In this document: in pieces, positions 55,669 through 64,000 of the stretch
Layout of the letters: every line of letters begins with the position of its first letter
Position numbering within the stretch: the first letter of the stretch is position 1
Program-made: the position numbers and the translations under genes
Notes under the pieces: generated by a model
The model's input: the letters and a program-made list of their open reading frames with translations, nothing else
What the model was told of the DNA's origin: nothing
Database searches by the model: none
Source of the DNA: Batkoa obscura
Lineage: Eukaryota; Entomophthoromycota; Entomophthoromycetes; Entomophthorales; Batkoaceae
DNA length: 64,000 bases
Direction of reading: 5' to 3'
NCBI GenBank assembly: GCA_030770535.1
Contig: JASVEC010000003.1
Span: 62,001 to 126,000, forward strand

Positions 55669-56889
55669 GATCGTTAAAGTAGGTTGGATTGAATTTAGTA
55701 CCAGCTAAATATTTATAAGTAAGAGAGAACTGTAAATGAAATAAATAAATAAATGGTTGTTTATATAGCTTATTTATTAGTAATACTATATTTTTTATTT
55801 TCTTTGGCTGAATAAAACAATGAATCATTCGTGGGGGTTTTACTTGTATTTTTGGTGGCTAAGTGTATATTTTTACTTTTGTTTTGATCTACGTGGCTTT
55901 ATTATTTTACTTATTTTACTTATTTTACTTATTTTACTTATTTTACTTATTTTACTAACTTTTTAAAGTTTATTTACTGTTGTTTTATGGATTATTATTT
56001 AAATATTATTTTAGTATCATGACAATAAATGATATTAACTTTAAACTATTAATTTTTATTTTCGATTATTGATTTGAATTTTCAATATTATTTTTGAGCT
56101 CAATATCTCATGTCTCTAAATTACTTTTATACAAAAAATATACAAAAAGCCATTTTGTTTTTGAAGGAAAGCTATAATTTGACTGTATCAGTTATATACC
56201 TTCACTAATATTGATTTTTTAAATTTTCTTTTGGTATATTTAACCATACTTGAGACCCTTACTCATTCAAGCATCTAAAGTTCAGCTTAAAATAGCATAG
56301 AAAAATATTACATTTAATAGCATTATTACAAATATCAATCTCGTTAGTCAATTTCATATCATGTAATTAGTTATTAGTCTTTATTTTAATATGATAAAAT
56401 AAATCTGTTCTAATATCCAATTCCCCAGAAAACAAAGGGTAATTTAATTACTAAACAAAGTAAATTAAAGAATGCTAAATGATAGTAATAAGTATTTATT
56501 ATTATTGATAGCACTAGCAATGCTACTGACTAAAGTATAAAAACATTACATTTTTAAAAAAGAAGTTAACTTTAAGCAGTTAAAGACTTCATGTGGAAAT
56601 TAAAAGGATGAAAATAGAAATAAGACGTTAAAAATAGCTAAGTTGACTAAGAATTTTATTTTTCAAAAAATTAAGCTGGCACATTAATCTCCATACAAAT
56701 CGAACATTTTTAAAGACAACAGAAAAAAAGGTGAAATTTATTACACTAACGGAAAACTTTCGAGTTTTCTATTCCAAAAAAATAGTAACGGAAAATATGT
56801 AAAAATAATTGTATGAGTATATAAATATTTAAAAAAGCCTGCACTTTAACTATTATAAAAAATTATCTTTTATACTTATATATAAAAAA
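55669..56889. repeat. Intergenic stretch with an ACTTATTTT minisatellite
   Basis: The unit TTATTTTAC (nine to ten bases) repeats about six times at 55908-55965. No gene is visible in the rest of this 1.2 kb. Confidence 0.6.
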
Positions 56890-57678
56890 ATGAAATTCCT
56901 TCTCATAGCCTTATATACCAGCCAAATATTTGCTGCATTAAACCATTTTAATGGTAAAGAAGAGGGCGAAGATGGTATCGATAACAGCCAAGTGAGGAGT
57001 AAATTGGAACTAAACACTTCCTGCAATGCAATTTGTAATGAAAACCCATCTGGTGCCAACTCCATGGGTTGTTTTTGCTTTACACCCAATGGTCAATCTC
57101 AAGCTCAAGGAGTAGCGCTCCCAATGAATAACAATTTACCCAATACTAATGCCAACAATCGCAATTTACCCATTCAACCAACCTTAAACAATGTAAATAA
57201 TGCCAATGACGCAAACAGCGTCAATAATGCTAACACATCAAACGCCAATGTAGCTACAGTAGTAGTATTCACCACTATTAACCCACAAAATGGACAAGCT
57301 ATGCCACTTTCTACAAGCACGTTATTACCAGGACAAACCTTTTTACCTACTCCTTCCAATAATAATCAGCGTAATAACAAATGGATGCCAGCATTGAATA
57401 ATCATCCTAGTATTCAACAAATTAATAAGGGATGGAATAGTAATACTTACTTCCCTACCCCAAGTAATAAAAATTTTAATGCTTTATCGAGTAGTAGTAG
57501 ACAAGCTAGCTTATCAACTTCTATGGCTTTAAACAGTGCTTCAAAATCAATGAGTAAGGCTAGTTCTTCTATGAGCATGAATATGAAATCGATGGGAAAT
57601 AATACTTCTGGTTCAAGTTATAGTGTTTCCTATGGCTTTTCATTAATTGCTTTGGGTGCACTTTTAGTTCTATACTAA
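56890..57678 (+). CDS. Secreted, probably GPI-anchored Asn/Ser-rich wall protein
   Basis: An intronless frame of 262 residues. The N-terminus MKFLLIALYTSQIFAAL is a signal peptide. Four cysteines cluster at residues 45-62 (SCNAICNEN, GCFCF). An Asn-rich then Ser/Met-rich low-complexity region follows. The last 20 residues (SYGFSLIALGALLVLY) are hydrophobic and preceded by small residues (NNTSGSS), the usual GPI-attachment layout. Such proteins are linked to the plasma membrane or wall glucan in fungi. The Cys cluster is too short for a CFEM domain. Specific function unknown. Higher C content than its surroundings also supports coding. Confidence 0.8.
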   Translation: MKFLLIALYTSQIFAALNHFNGKEEGEDGIDNSQVRSKLELNTSCNAICNENPSGANSMGCFCFTPNGQSQAQGVALPMNNNLPNTNANNRNLPIQPTLNNVNNANDANSVNNANTSNANVATVVVFTTINPQNGQAMPLSTSTLLPGQTFLPTPSNNNQRNNKWMPALNNHPSIQQINKGWNSNTYFPTPSNKNFNALSSSSRQASLSTSMALNSASKSMSKASSSMSMNMKSMGNNTSGSSYSVSYGFSLIALGALLVLY

Positions 57679-59136
57679 GATTCTCTCTATTTTTAACCAA
57701 CACATTGCATCTATTTTTCCTCTTTCTTTGGCATGAGAAGATATATACTAAATATTAATAATCATAATAATTAAACATTTCATTTTCAAATAAAAAATAA
57801 AAAATAAAAATAAAATTTTTTATTAATTTTTAATTTACTCATTTTATTATCATAGAGATCAGTTTAATTAATATTACAATATCCATAGCCTTTGACTATA
57901 CTAAACTAATTCTTATGCTGCAGTAAATTAGTAATAGTATAGATGACAAGATAAATGTATATATTATATGAATAATAAATTATTTGACATTAGCAATGCT
58001 TCTTTATTTAGAAATTTAAAATATTGAATTCAACGTCAAAAAAAATAAATTTCGAATTTAGCCATATTTTTTGACATCAGTTAAGTTTGAATTTTGGACC
58101 CCTTTTAACGGTTACCCCGTGTTAATTGTACAACTCAATGAGGGTTATTACAAAATATAATTCATTTTTTATTCAATTATGGTCAGTTTTACAGCTTTAA
58201 ATCCTTGATCAAACAAAAAGTTGGGATATTAAAAAAGATTTACAGAAAGCTCAACTTCCTGATTATTAAGATGTAGCCAATTTTAACTTACCTATCTCTC
58301 AAATTCTATTTAACCTCTTGCTCCACTCACCCATAAAATCCTTCTGCTGCTATCCTTCTAGGTTTTGCTATACTTATTATCCCATCATTCATTTCCTCCT
58401 TAGCTGTTTAAAAATTATGGCAGTTGGGTTGACTTTTCTGAGTCTGTAACTAAAATCACTAGTATATGATGAGTTATTTAAAGCTATAAGTATAAGTAAC
58501 TAGTTTGTACCCTTGATTCCATAAGGTTTCTCGGCTCTTCTTAAGTTTGAGATATGGAAGGTTGGTAGTAAAATTGTCTTTGGAGTACTTTTTTGATATT
58601 GTTTTAAGCTTTATAATATGGTATGAAAGGAGTGAAAGATGTCAATTTTAGATTTATAAAGAGCTAATTTAAAAGTCTTAGAGCTATTTGGGTTTATTGG
58701 GCGGTAATGTCAGTAACAAAATTAAAGTTTATGGAGGTGGGTTTTGTTAATGATATGATGGGTTATGAAATTGAAGATACAAAATATATCGTGTACATCA
58801 AACCCAATAGGCATTACTAAAACAAACTTTACAGCTTGATGAAATAAACTATTGAATTATTTTAGCTACTATACTAAATAACATTTTATTAAGGTTCCAA
58901 AAGTTAAAACCCAAAAGTTAAAACCCAAAAGTTTATTATAACCTCTAGCGATATTTTTACATCACTATTGACCAATAATATCCTCATTTTTATGAACTTT
59001 ATAAATTTTAAATAAAAATGCATTGTAGTCATATATATATAAATATAAATATAAACTTTTTATTTTATTTTATTTTATTTTATTTTATTTTATTTCTTAT
59101 AGATCCTCAAAAATTGTTTTCTCATCTTTATAAAAA
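57679..59136. other. Long gene-free stretch, part perhaps decayed coding DNA
   Basis: 58140-58810 is less AT-rich than usual intergenic DNA here and contains short coding-like pieces (such as PSAAILLGFAILIIPSFISS on the plus strand near 58335) broken by stops in all frames. It may be a dead membrane-protein gene. A TTTTA microsatellite at 59059-59095 lies just before the F-box gene. Confidence 0.35.
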
Positions 59137-60483
59137 ATGAAGTTTGATCAACTACCAAGTGACTTATTATACGAGATATTCAAACAAACCAGTATTAGAG
59201 AACTTTTCAATTTACGCTTATTAAATAAAGGCTTATACAATGTTATAAAGAGGGCTATCAAGTTTAAACTAATTTATTCAAAGTACAGTGAAGATGACTT
59301 CAGAGAAGATGAGTTAGTAGACAGAAGTTTAAACTTTACGAACTTTATCAAATATCAACAAGAGTTTATTTTTAAAAATGGAGCGATCATAAAGCATTTG
59401 ATTGTAAATGATGACACTATTGATTGCATTAATTATTGCCCAAATTTAACAGCTATTACTTATTATGATTGTGTAACTAGGGTTTCCATCAATGATAGAA
59501 TTAAAATTCAATTGCTGAAATTGAAAAAAATCTTTATAGATGCTATTTTCAGTAATTCTTCTTCAACATTAAACTTGTTTGAGAAATATCTAAATCAAAT
59601 AGAAGATTTGGATATTAAATGTAACGCTGGAGGTATAAAGGATATTATCAAATGTTTAGATCCAAGTAAAATAAAGTCTCTTAAGATATTTTGTCGCACT
59701 ACTTTAAATTTTGATGAACTGGATAAAATTAAAACCGAGTTTATTAATCTGGAAGAATTATGTCTAAAAGTATATGATAATATCGAAGTCACTAATATGT
59801 TTAATCCAAACATTAACTTTGCTTCCTGTTTAAAGCTAGAAATCAAAGCTCCTTTTGGGACTAACTTTAATATCAGCTATTTTGGTGATCTTAGTAAAAT
59901 GAAGAAGATAAAATATATTGATTGTTCCAGCTCTTATTTGAAGACAAAGAAAAATGATATCATGAGCATGCTTGAAAATACCAATATCACTTCTTTAGAC
60001 CACTTGAATCTTTTTAAATTGGTAAATTATGATCTGTTAAATTTTTCAACATTAGAAGAAGTACATATTAGTCGTTTGACAAAAGAAATTTTAAAGACCA
60101 TTTCTTTAGTACCTACTATTCAAAAAATTCATATTGATTGTTTAAGGTACGCCATTAAAAGAGTAACAAAAGAGTTTAATTTTAATATAGATGAAACTGT
60201 CAATACCACCAGATGTGATGAATACAAATGTAAACATGTCAATCAAATTATAATTGAATTTGGCTATGGAACTAGACTTAGTGACTTTTTTTGTTTATTA
60301 GAATTTTTTCCAAATCTTAAAGCAATTAAGCTTATTGAATTTACGTTAAAAGATACAGATTTTGAGATTAACTATATGCTTACTACTCCTTTATTAATTA
60401 TTGCCCCTGATGTACCTACTATCGATAATGAGCTTTACAATAAACTCATAAATATTCCATTATTAACTTGGTTAAGTTTATAA
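59137..60483 (+). CDS. F-box protein with degenerate leucine-rich repeats
   Basis: An intronless frame of 448 residues. Residues 4-40 (QLPSDLLYEIFKQTSIRELF, then NLRLLNKGLYNVIK) form a clear F-box. The rest shows irregular leucine-rich repeats (for example IEDLDIKCNAGG, INLEELCLKVYDN, LDHLNLFKLVNYDLLNFSTL, FFPNLKAIKLIEF). F-box/LRR proteins bring substrates to SCF ubiquitin ligases through Skp1. The substrate is unknown. Lack of introns and a repeat-rich location suggest membership of an expanding family. Confidence 0.88.
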   Translation: MKFDQLPSDLLYEIFKQTSIRELFNLRLLNKGLYNVIKRAIKFKLIYSKYSEDDFREDELVDRSLNFTNFIKYQQEFIFKNGAIIKHLIVNDDTIDCINYCPNLTAITYYDCVTRVSINDRIKIQLLKLKKIFIDAIFSNSSSTLNLFEKYLNQIEDLDIKCNAGGIKDIIKCLDPSKIKSLKIFCRTTLNFDELDKIKTEFINLEELCLKVYDNIEVTNMFNPNINFASCLKLEIKAPFGTNFNISYFGDLSKMKKIKYIDCSSSYLKTKKNDIMSMLENTNITSLDHLNLFKLVNYDLLNFSTLEEVHISRLTKEILKTISLVPTIQKIHIDCLRYAIKRVTKEFNFNIDETVNTTRCDEYKCKHVNQIIIEFGYGTRLSDFFCLLEFFPNLKAIKLIEFTLKDTDFEINYMLTTPLLIIAPDVPTIDNELYNKLINIPLLTWLSL

Positions 60484-60982
60484 ATAATCTAGCACTTAAT
60501 TCATCATACTTTTTATTATGTTTGCATTAATAAAAACTTGACAGCTTTTGCTTAATTTACTCCTATTTTATGTTTACTAATCTATAAACAAATGGTTAAA
60601 CAGCTCAATACGCTATTTAAACCAGTGTAAACGAATAATTTCCAGTCATTATAATGTCTCAATAAGTTTTTTAACACCTTTTTAATATCAAGTTCCTACT
60701 CTTTAAGAAGTTACTACTGTTATTCAACAAATAAGCAATGTAAAATTTAAATAATCATTTACGCTGTCTTGATTAAATGTTATCAAGAATAATTAGTTTG
60801 TTGATTTTATTTATTAATTTTTTAACTTCATAAAGTATATAATATCAAACCACATTTGATCCCATTTAAATACAAAAAAAGTAGCGTTGATATATTATAG
60901 TTTAAAGTTATGATTTAACTTCAATAAAATGTAATATTGATGCTAATAATAAATAAAAAAATAGATAATTTCATTTACTAAA
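60484..60982. other. Gene-free stretch after the F-box gene
   Basis: AT-rich. Nothing recognisable. Confidence 0.45.
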
Positions 60983-61088
60983 TATGAGGATATTTTTTTA
61001 GTTTCATTACTTTTTCGACTTTTTAAGCGTTATTTGAGCGAAAAAATTGTTAGTAAAATTATTAAACACAAAAATACATCCCCATATA
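60983..61088 (-). mobile_element. MITE copy
   Basis: TATGAGGATATTTTTTTAG to ACATCCCCATATA, with internal TTTTTAAGCGTTATTTGAGCG. Good terminal inverted repeats and TA flanks. Confidence 0.8.
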
Positions 61089-61482
61089 ATAAATTCAATT
61101 CCATTTTTAAAATTTATTTTGATTTTATTGTAAGTCATAAATGTAGCTTATAAAAACTGAAATTCTTAATGTATATTTAATAAGCTATTATGAGCTGTTA
61201 AATATTATTTTATAATAAGATATTATAAACTTATTATTATTTAAACATGAAGATATATAATAAAAATTTAAAAACATTAAAAAAATTTTAATATAAGGAT
61301 GTTTGAATTAGTTTCAGAATTTAAAAATTAATCTAAATTTTAAGTTTTTAAATTTGTAAGTCCTTGATATATGATTAGTTAAATTTAATTCAAGAAACTT
61401 ATTTTTTTTAAATAATTAATTTTTTTAATTATATTCCTTATATTATTTTTGTTAAATGTTTAATAGACATAATATATAAATA
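61089..61482. other. AT-rich spacer between MITEs
   Basis: No gene. A short piece near 61294 (ATAAGGATGTTTGAATTAG) may be a worn MITE end. Confidence 0.4.
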
Positions 61483-62056
61483 TATGGGGTGTATTTTCTT
61501 GTTTAATAATTTTGTTAGCAATATAAAAGTTGATACTTAGTGGTCGAAGTTAAAAGCTACTCTTGCTTTATTAACTTGCCTTGAGTCGAAGGGTCTTAGT
61601 TTATGTAACTAAGGTAGACTTAACTTAATAGAAATAGTATGTAGTAAGCTACGAATTATGTAAAACAAATACAATGGAAGATACTACTATAAAATCTATA
61701 TCAGATGTTGCCAGAAAGACTTAGTGACTTTATTAATGATACGTTATCAGGGAGTAATCCAATTAAAAAGCCTCGAGTTATCATATTGAAGAATCTCTTT
61801 TATACTCCAATAAGTATGGATATCAAAACGAGAAGATAATATTGTTTGCAATATGAAGTTAGAAATTCTCACAGCAAATCAAAATAAGGGACTCGGACTT
61901 GGTTATGTTTGAACTTGAGAACACAACAACTTAAATGATTGTTGTGTTATAATCAATCCGAGGGCTAAATAAAGCAATATTTCACAGCAATCTTTCTGCT
62001 GAAATAACGCTTAAAAAATGGAAAAAGTAATTAAGCTAAAAAAACACCTCCATATA
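61482..62056 (+). mobile_element. MITE copy split by a palindromic-family half unit
   Basis: Left part 61482-61521 (TATATGGGGTGTATTTTCTT to TTTTGTTAGCAA) and right part 61986-62056 (AGCAATCTTTCTGCTG to ACACCTCCATATA) together make one normal MITE. Between them lies one unit of the composite repeat family. GCAA (up to AGCAAT) is repeated on both sides, as a target-site duplication. Confidence 0.85.
61522..61985 (+). repeat. Single half unit of the composite palindromic family (type B)
   Basis: About 465 bases beginning at AAAAGTTGATACTTAGTGG and ending GCAATATTTCAC. It matches the type B (right-hand) arm of the two complete elements along its whole length, including GACTTGGTTATGTTTGAAC and GTGTTATAATCAATCCGAG. 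Finding it alone with a target duplication shows that the half unit can be an insertion on its own. Non-coding. Confidence 0.8.
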
Positions 62057-62131
62057 ATTATTTAAATAATTTAGCTATTTATTAAATTTAATAAAAATAA
62101 TAACAGTAATAAATATTCATTAAATAATATG

Positions 62132-62236
62132 CATGTAAAGATGTTTTTCTAATTTCATCACTTTTTACATTTTTTAAATGCTGTTTAAGAAAAAACTATT
62201 AGTAAAATTATTAAATAAAAAATCACATCCTCATAA
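62132..62236 (-). mobile_element. Worn MITE copy
   Basis: TGTAAAGATGTTTTTCTAAT to TCACATCCTCATAAA, with internal TTTTTTAAATGCTGTTTAAG. More diverged than the other copies. Confidence 0.65.
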
Positions 62237-62297
62237 ATTAAATAGAACTAAAAAAATAATATATAATAAATATTTTGATAATTTAAAAATAAAACAA

Positions 62298-63434
62298 CGT
62301 GAAAGTTAGTACTCAGTGGTTGGAGTTAAAAGCAGTTCTTGGTTGATTAACTAGCCTTGAGTTGAATAGTCTTAGTTTGTGTAACTAAGATAGACTTAAA
62401 TTAGTAAGAATAATGCACAATAGGCTATGAACTATGTAAAACAAATATAATAGAAAATACTACTGTAAAATCTAAGTAAGGTATTGTCAGAAAGACTTAG
62501 TGGCTTTGTTAACGATACGATCCCAGGGAATAATCCAATCAAAAAGCATCGAGTTATCATGTTGAAGAATCTCTTTTATACTCCAACAAGTATGGATATC
62601 AAAACGAAAGGATAATATTCTTTGCAATGTGAAGTTAGAAATTCTCACAGCAAATCTAAATGAGGAACTCTGAATTGATTATACCACATGGTTCACGGTC
62701 AAATTGATTACAAGACTACAACTAGTTTTGTAAACAACTTAAATGATTATTATCTTATAATTAATCCGAGAGCTGATAAACCAATATTTCACACTTTTTT
62801 CTTTATTAAAATTTTTTTTATCTTTGCTTTATTTTTTATTACTATATTTATTTTATTTTTAAATAACTTTTTTTTAACTATATATTAGGCATATGTATTA
62901 TATGATTTTTTTTGCTATATTTTTAAAATTACTTAGTATGTATTTAAAAAATGTTAATTTAGCTATTGTTGTAAAATATCGCTTTATAAGCTCTCAGATT
63001 GATTATAACACAACAATCACTTAAGTTGTTGTGTTCTCAAGTTCAAGCACAATCAAGTCAGTGTCCATTATTTAGATTTGCTGTGAGAATTTCTAACTTC
63101 ACATTGCAAAGAATATTATCCTTTCGTTTTGATATCCATACTTGTTGGAGTACAAAAGAGATTCTTCAATATGATAACTCGATGCTTTTTGATTGGATTA
63201 TTCCCTGGGATCGTATCGTTAACAAAGCCACTAAGTCTTTCTGACAATACCTTACTTAGATTTTACAGTAGTATTTTCTATTATATTTGTTTTACATAGT
63301 TCATAGCCTATTGTGCATTATTCTTACTAATTTAAGTCTATCTTAGTTACACAAACTAAGACTATTCAACTCAAGGCTAGTTAATCAACCAAGAACTGCT
63401 TTTAACTCCAACCACTGAGTACTAACTTTCACAG
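62298..63434. repeat. Composite palindromic element, copy 2 (class unresolved)
   Basis: Left unit about 62298-62795, centre about 62796-62965 (T-rich), right unit about 62966-63434 in opposite orientation. The outer 360 bases of the arms are nearly identical. The inner about 130 bases differ: type A at the left (TTCACGGTCAAATTGATTAC), type B at the right (its complement reads GACTTGATTGTGCTTGAAC). Ends read CGTGAAAGTTAG and CTAACTTTCACAG. Open frames inside (such as 62999-63244) are by-products of the palindrome. Confidence 0.78.
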
Positions 63435-63860
63435 TATTAAATTTAATAAAAATTCTGCTAACTTATGATATAAATTATTTTATAATTTAAAATTGTGTTG
63501 GGTACTTTTGGTCTTTAATAAAGAATTTATTTTTATAGAATTTTAAGCAAAGTTTAAAATACAAAATATTTAAAAATTGAATAAAAAAAATGAACTCAAT
63601 TTGGACATCCCCATATTATTTTTCAATCAATAAATTCAAAAAGTTCTATATTATAAATTGAAAAATATTTAGTAAGATAAAGTTGAATCAATAATAAAAT
63701 GAATAAAACAATTATAAATAACAGTCTATTGATCAAGTGAAATATAATAAATAACTATACTATTAAGTAAAAAAAGCTTGAAAATATACAAAAATAATGT
63801 AAACTTATTAAGTTAAAAGTTATTAATATTTGAACAAAGCATGAAATAAATGCAAATGCC
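63435..63860. other. Gene-free spacer with a MITE end
   Basis: GGACATCCCCATATTA at 63602-63617 looks like the right end of a MITE whose body is gone. No gene. Confidence 0.45.
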
Positions 63861-64000
63861 TTATTTGTATGAATTTATTTTAATTTTTTTGGACATTGAT
63901 TCAATGGATAAACCTATCATCCGTTCAATCTCTTCTTCCATAGCCTCAACTCTATTCGAAAAGCACCCTTTAATAAACATAACTCTTTGTAATTATTGAT
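63861..64000 (-). CDS. Possible last exon of a gene entering from the right (partial)
   Basis: On the minus strand a frame gives MFIKGCFSNRVEAMEEEIE and IERMIGLSIESMSKKIKINS before a stop at 63861. Composition and the helical acidic pattern look coding. A stop upstream in the same frame means an acceptor site (CAAAG near 63985) or a start at the ATG would be needed. Family unknown. Confidence 0.3.

Noticed and set aside
55908-55965. CRISPR-like array
   Set aside because: A simple head-to-tail minisatellite with no spacers, in a eukaryotic genome.
62688-62888. Open frame ending in a hydrophobic stretch
   Set aside because: The hydrophobic part is translated T-rich centre of the palindromic element, not a membrane protein.
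62999-63244. Open frame in the right arm of the palindromic element
   Set aside because: It lies wholly inside a non-coding repeat unit and is not kept in the other copies.

Overview
This window is nuclear DNA of an AT-rich, intron-rich fungus. Introns are short (about 45-70 bases) with GTAAGT-like donors and TTAG-like acceptors. Fungus-typical genes point the same way: SHO1, a VTS1-like SAM protein, SWP1/ribophorin II, ATP19, a GPI-type wall protein and an F-box protein. A CHD3/Mit1-like remodeller and a DDX41 helicase, both absent from budding yeasts, together with many introns per gene, suggest a lineage outside Saccharomycotina, perhaps an early-diverging one. ATP synthase and mitochondrial ribosomal genes indicate respiration. 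I cannot name the species.

Layout. 1-8.9 kb: V-ATPase assembly factor (VMA12-like), osmosensor SHO1, and a large CHD-type chromatin remodeller. 9.4-12.7 kb: three signal-peptidase (SEC11) genes, one divergent and two in a 1,176-base tandem repeat. 12.7-14.9 kb: decayed coding DNA with a MITE in it. 14.9-28.8 kb: dense housekeeping genes (PUS1, VTS1-like, TatD, eIF3g, NUP188). 28.8-32.2 kb: repeats. 32.1-34.8 kb and 50.5-53.3 kb: the two arms of a large inverted repeat, each holding a small unknown gene, a C2-domain gene, MITEs and a tRNA-Arg(ACG). The 15.7 kb between the arms holds ELP5, a PHO13-like phosphatase, alpha-COP, SWP1, a small secreted protein, DDX41, ATP19, RPN12 and mitochondrial uS11. 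53.3-64 kb: gene-poor, with small secreted or wall proteins, one F-box gene and many repeats.

Functions group around the secretory pathway (SEC11, SWP1, alpha-COP, VMA12), RNA and translation (PUS1, ELP5, eIF3g, VTS1, DDX41, uS11m, tRNA-Arg), nuclear transport and chromatin (NUP188, CHD), protein turnover (RPN12, F-box) and energy (ATP19). They are single genes, not operons.

The most notable signals are structural. The inner 2 kb of the inverted-repeat arms look identical, while the outer 0.7 kb has diverged so far that its paired proteins share only about 60%. The SEC11 tandem copies show a similar mosaic. A TA-flanked MITE family of about 105 bases is present a dozen times. A composite palindromic repeat with consistently unequal inner ends occurs twice complete and once as a half unit nested in a MITE. 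Boundaries and splice sites were read by eye.
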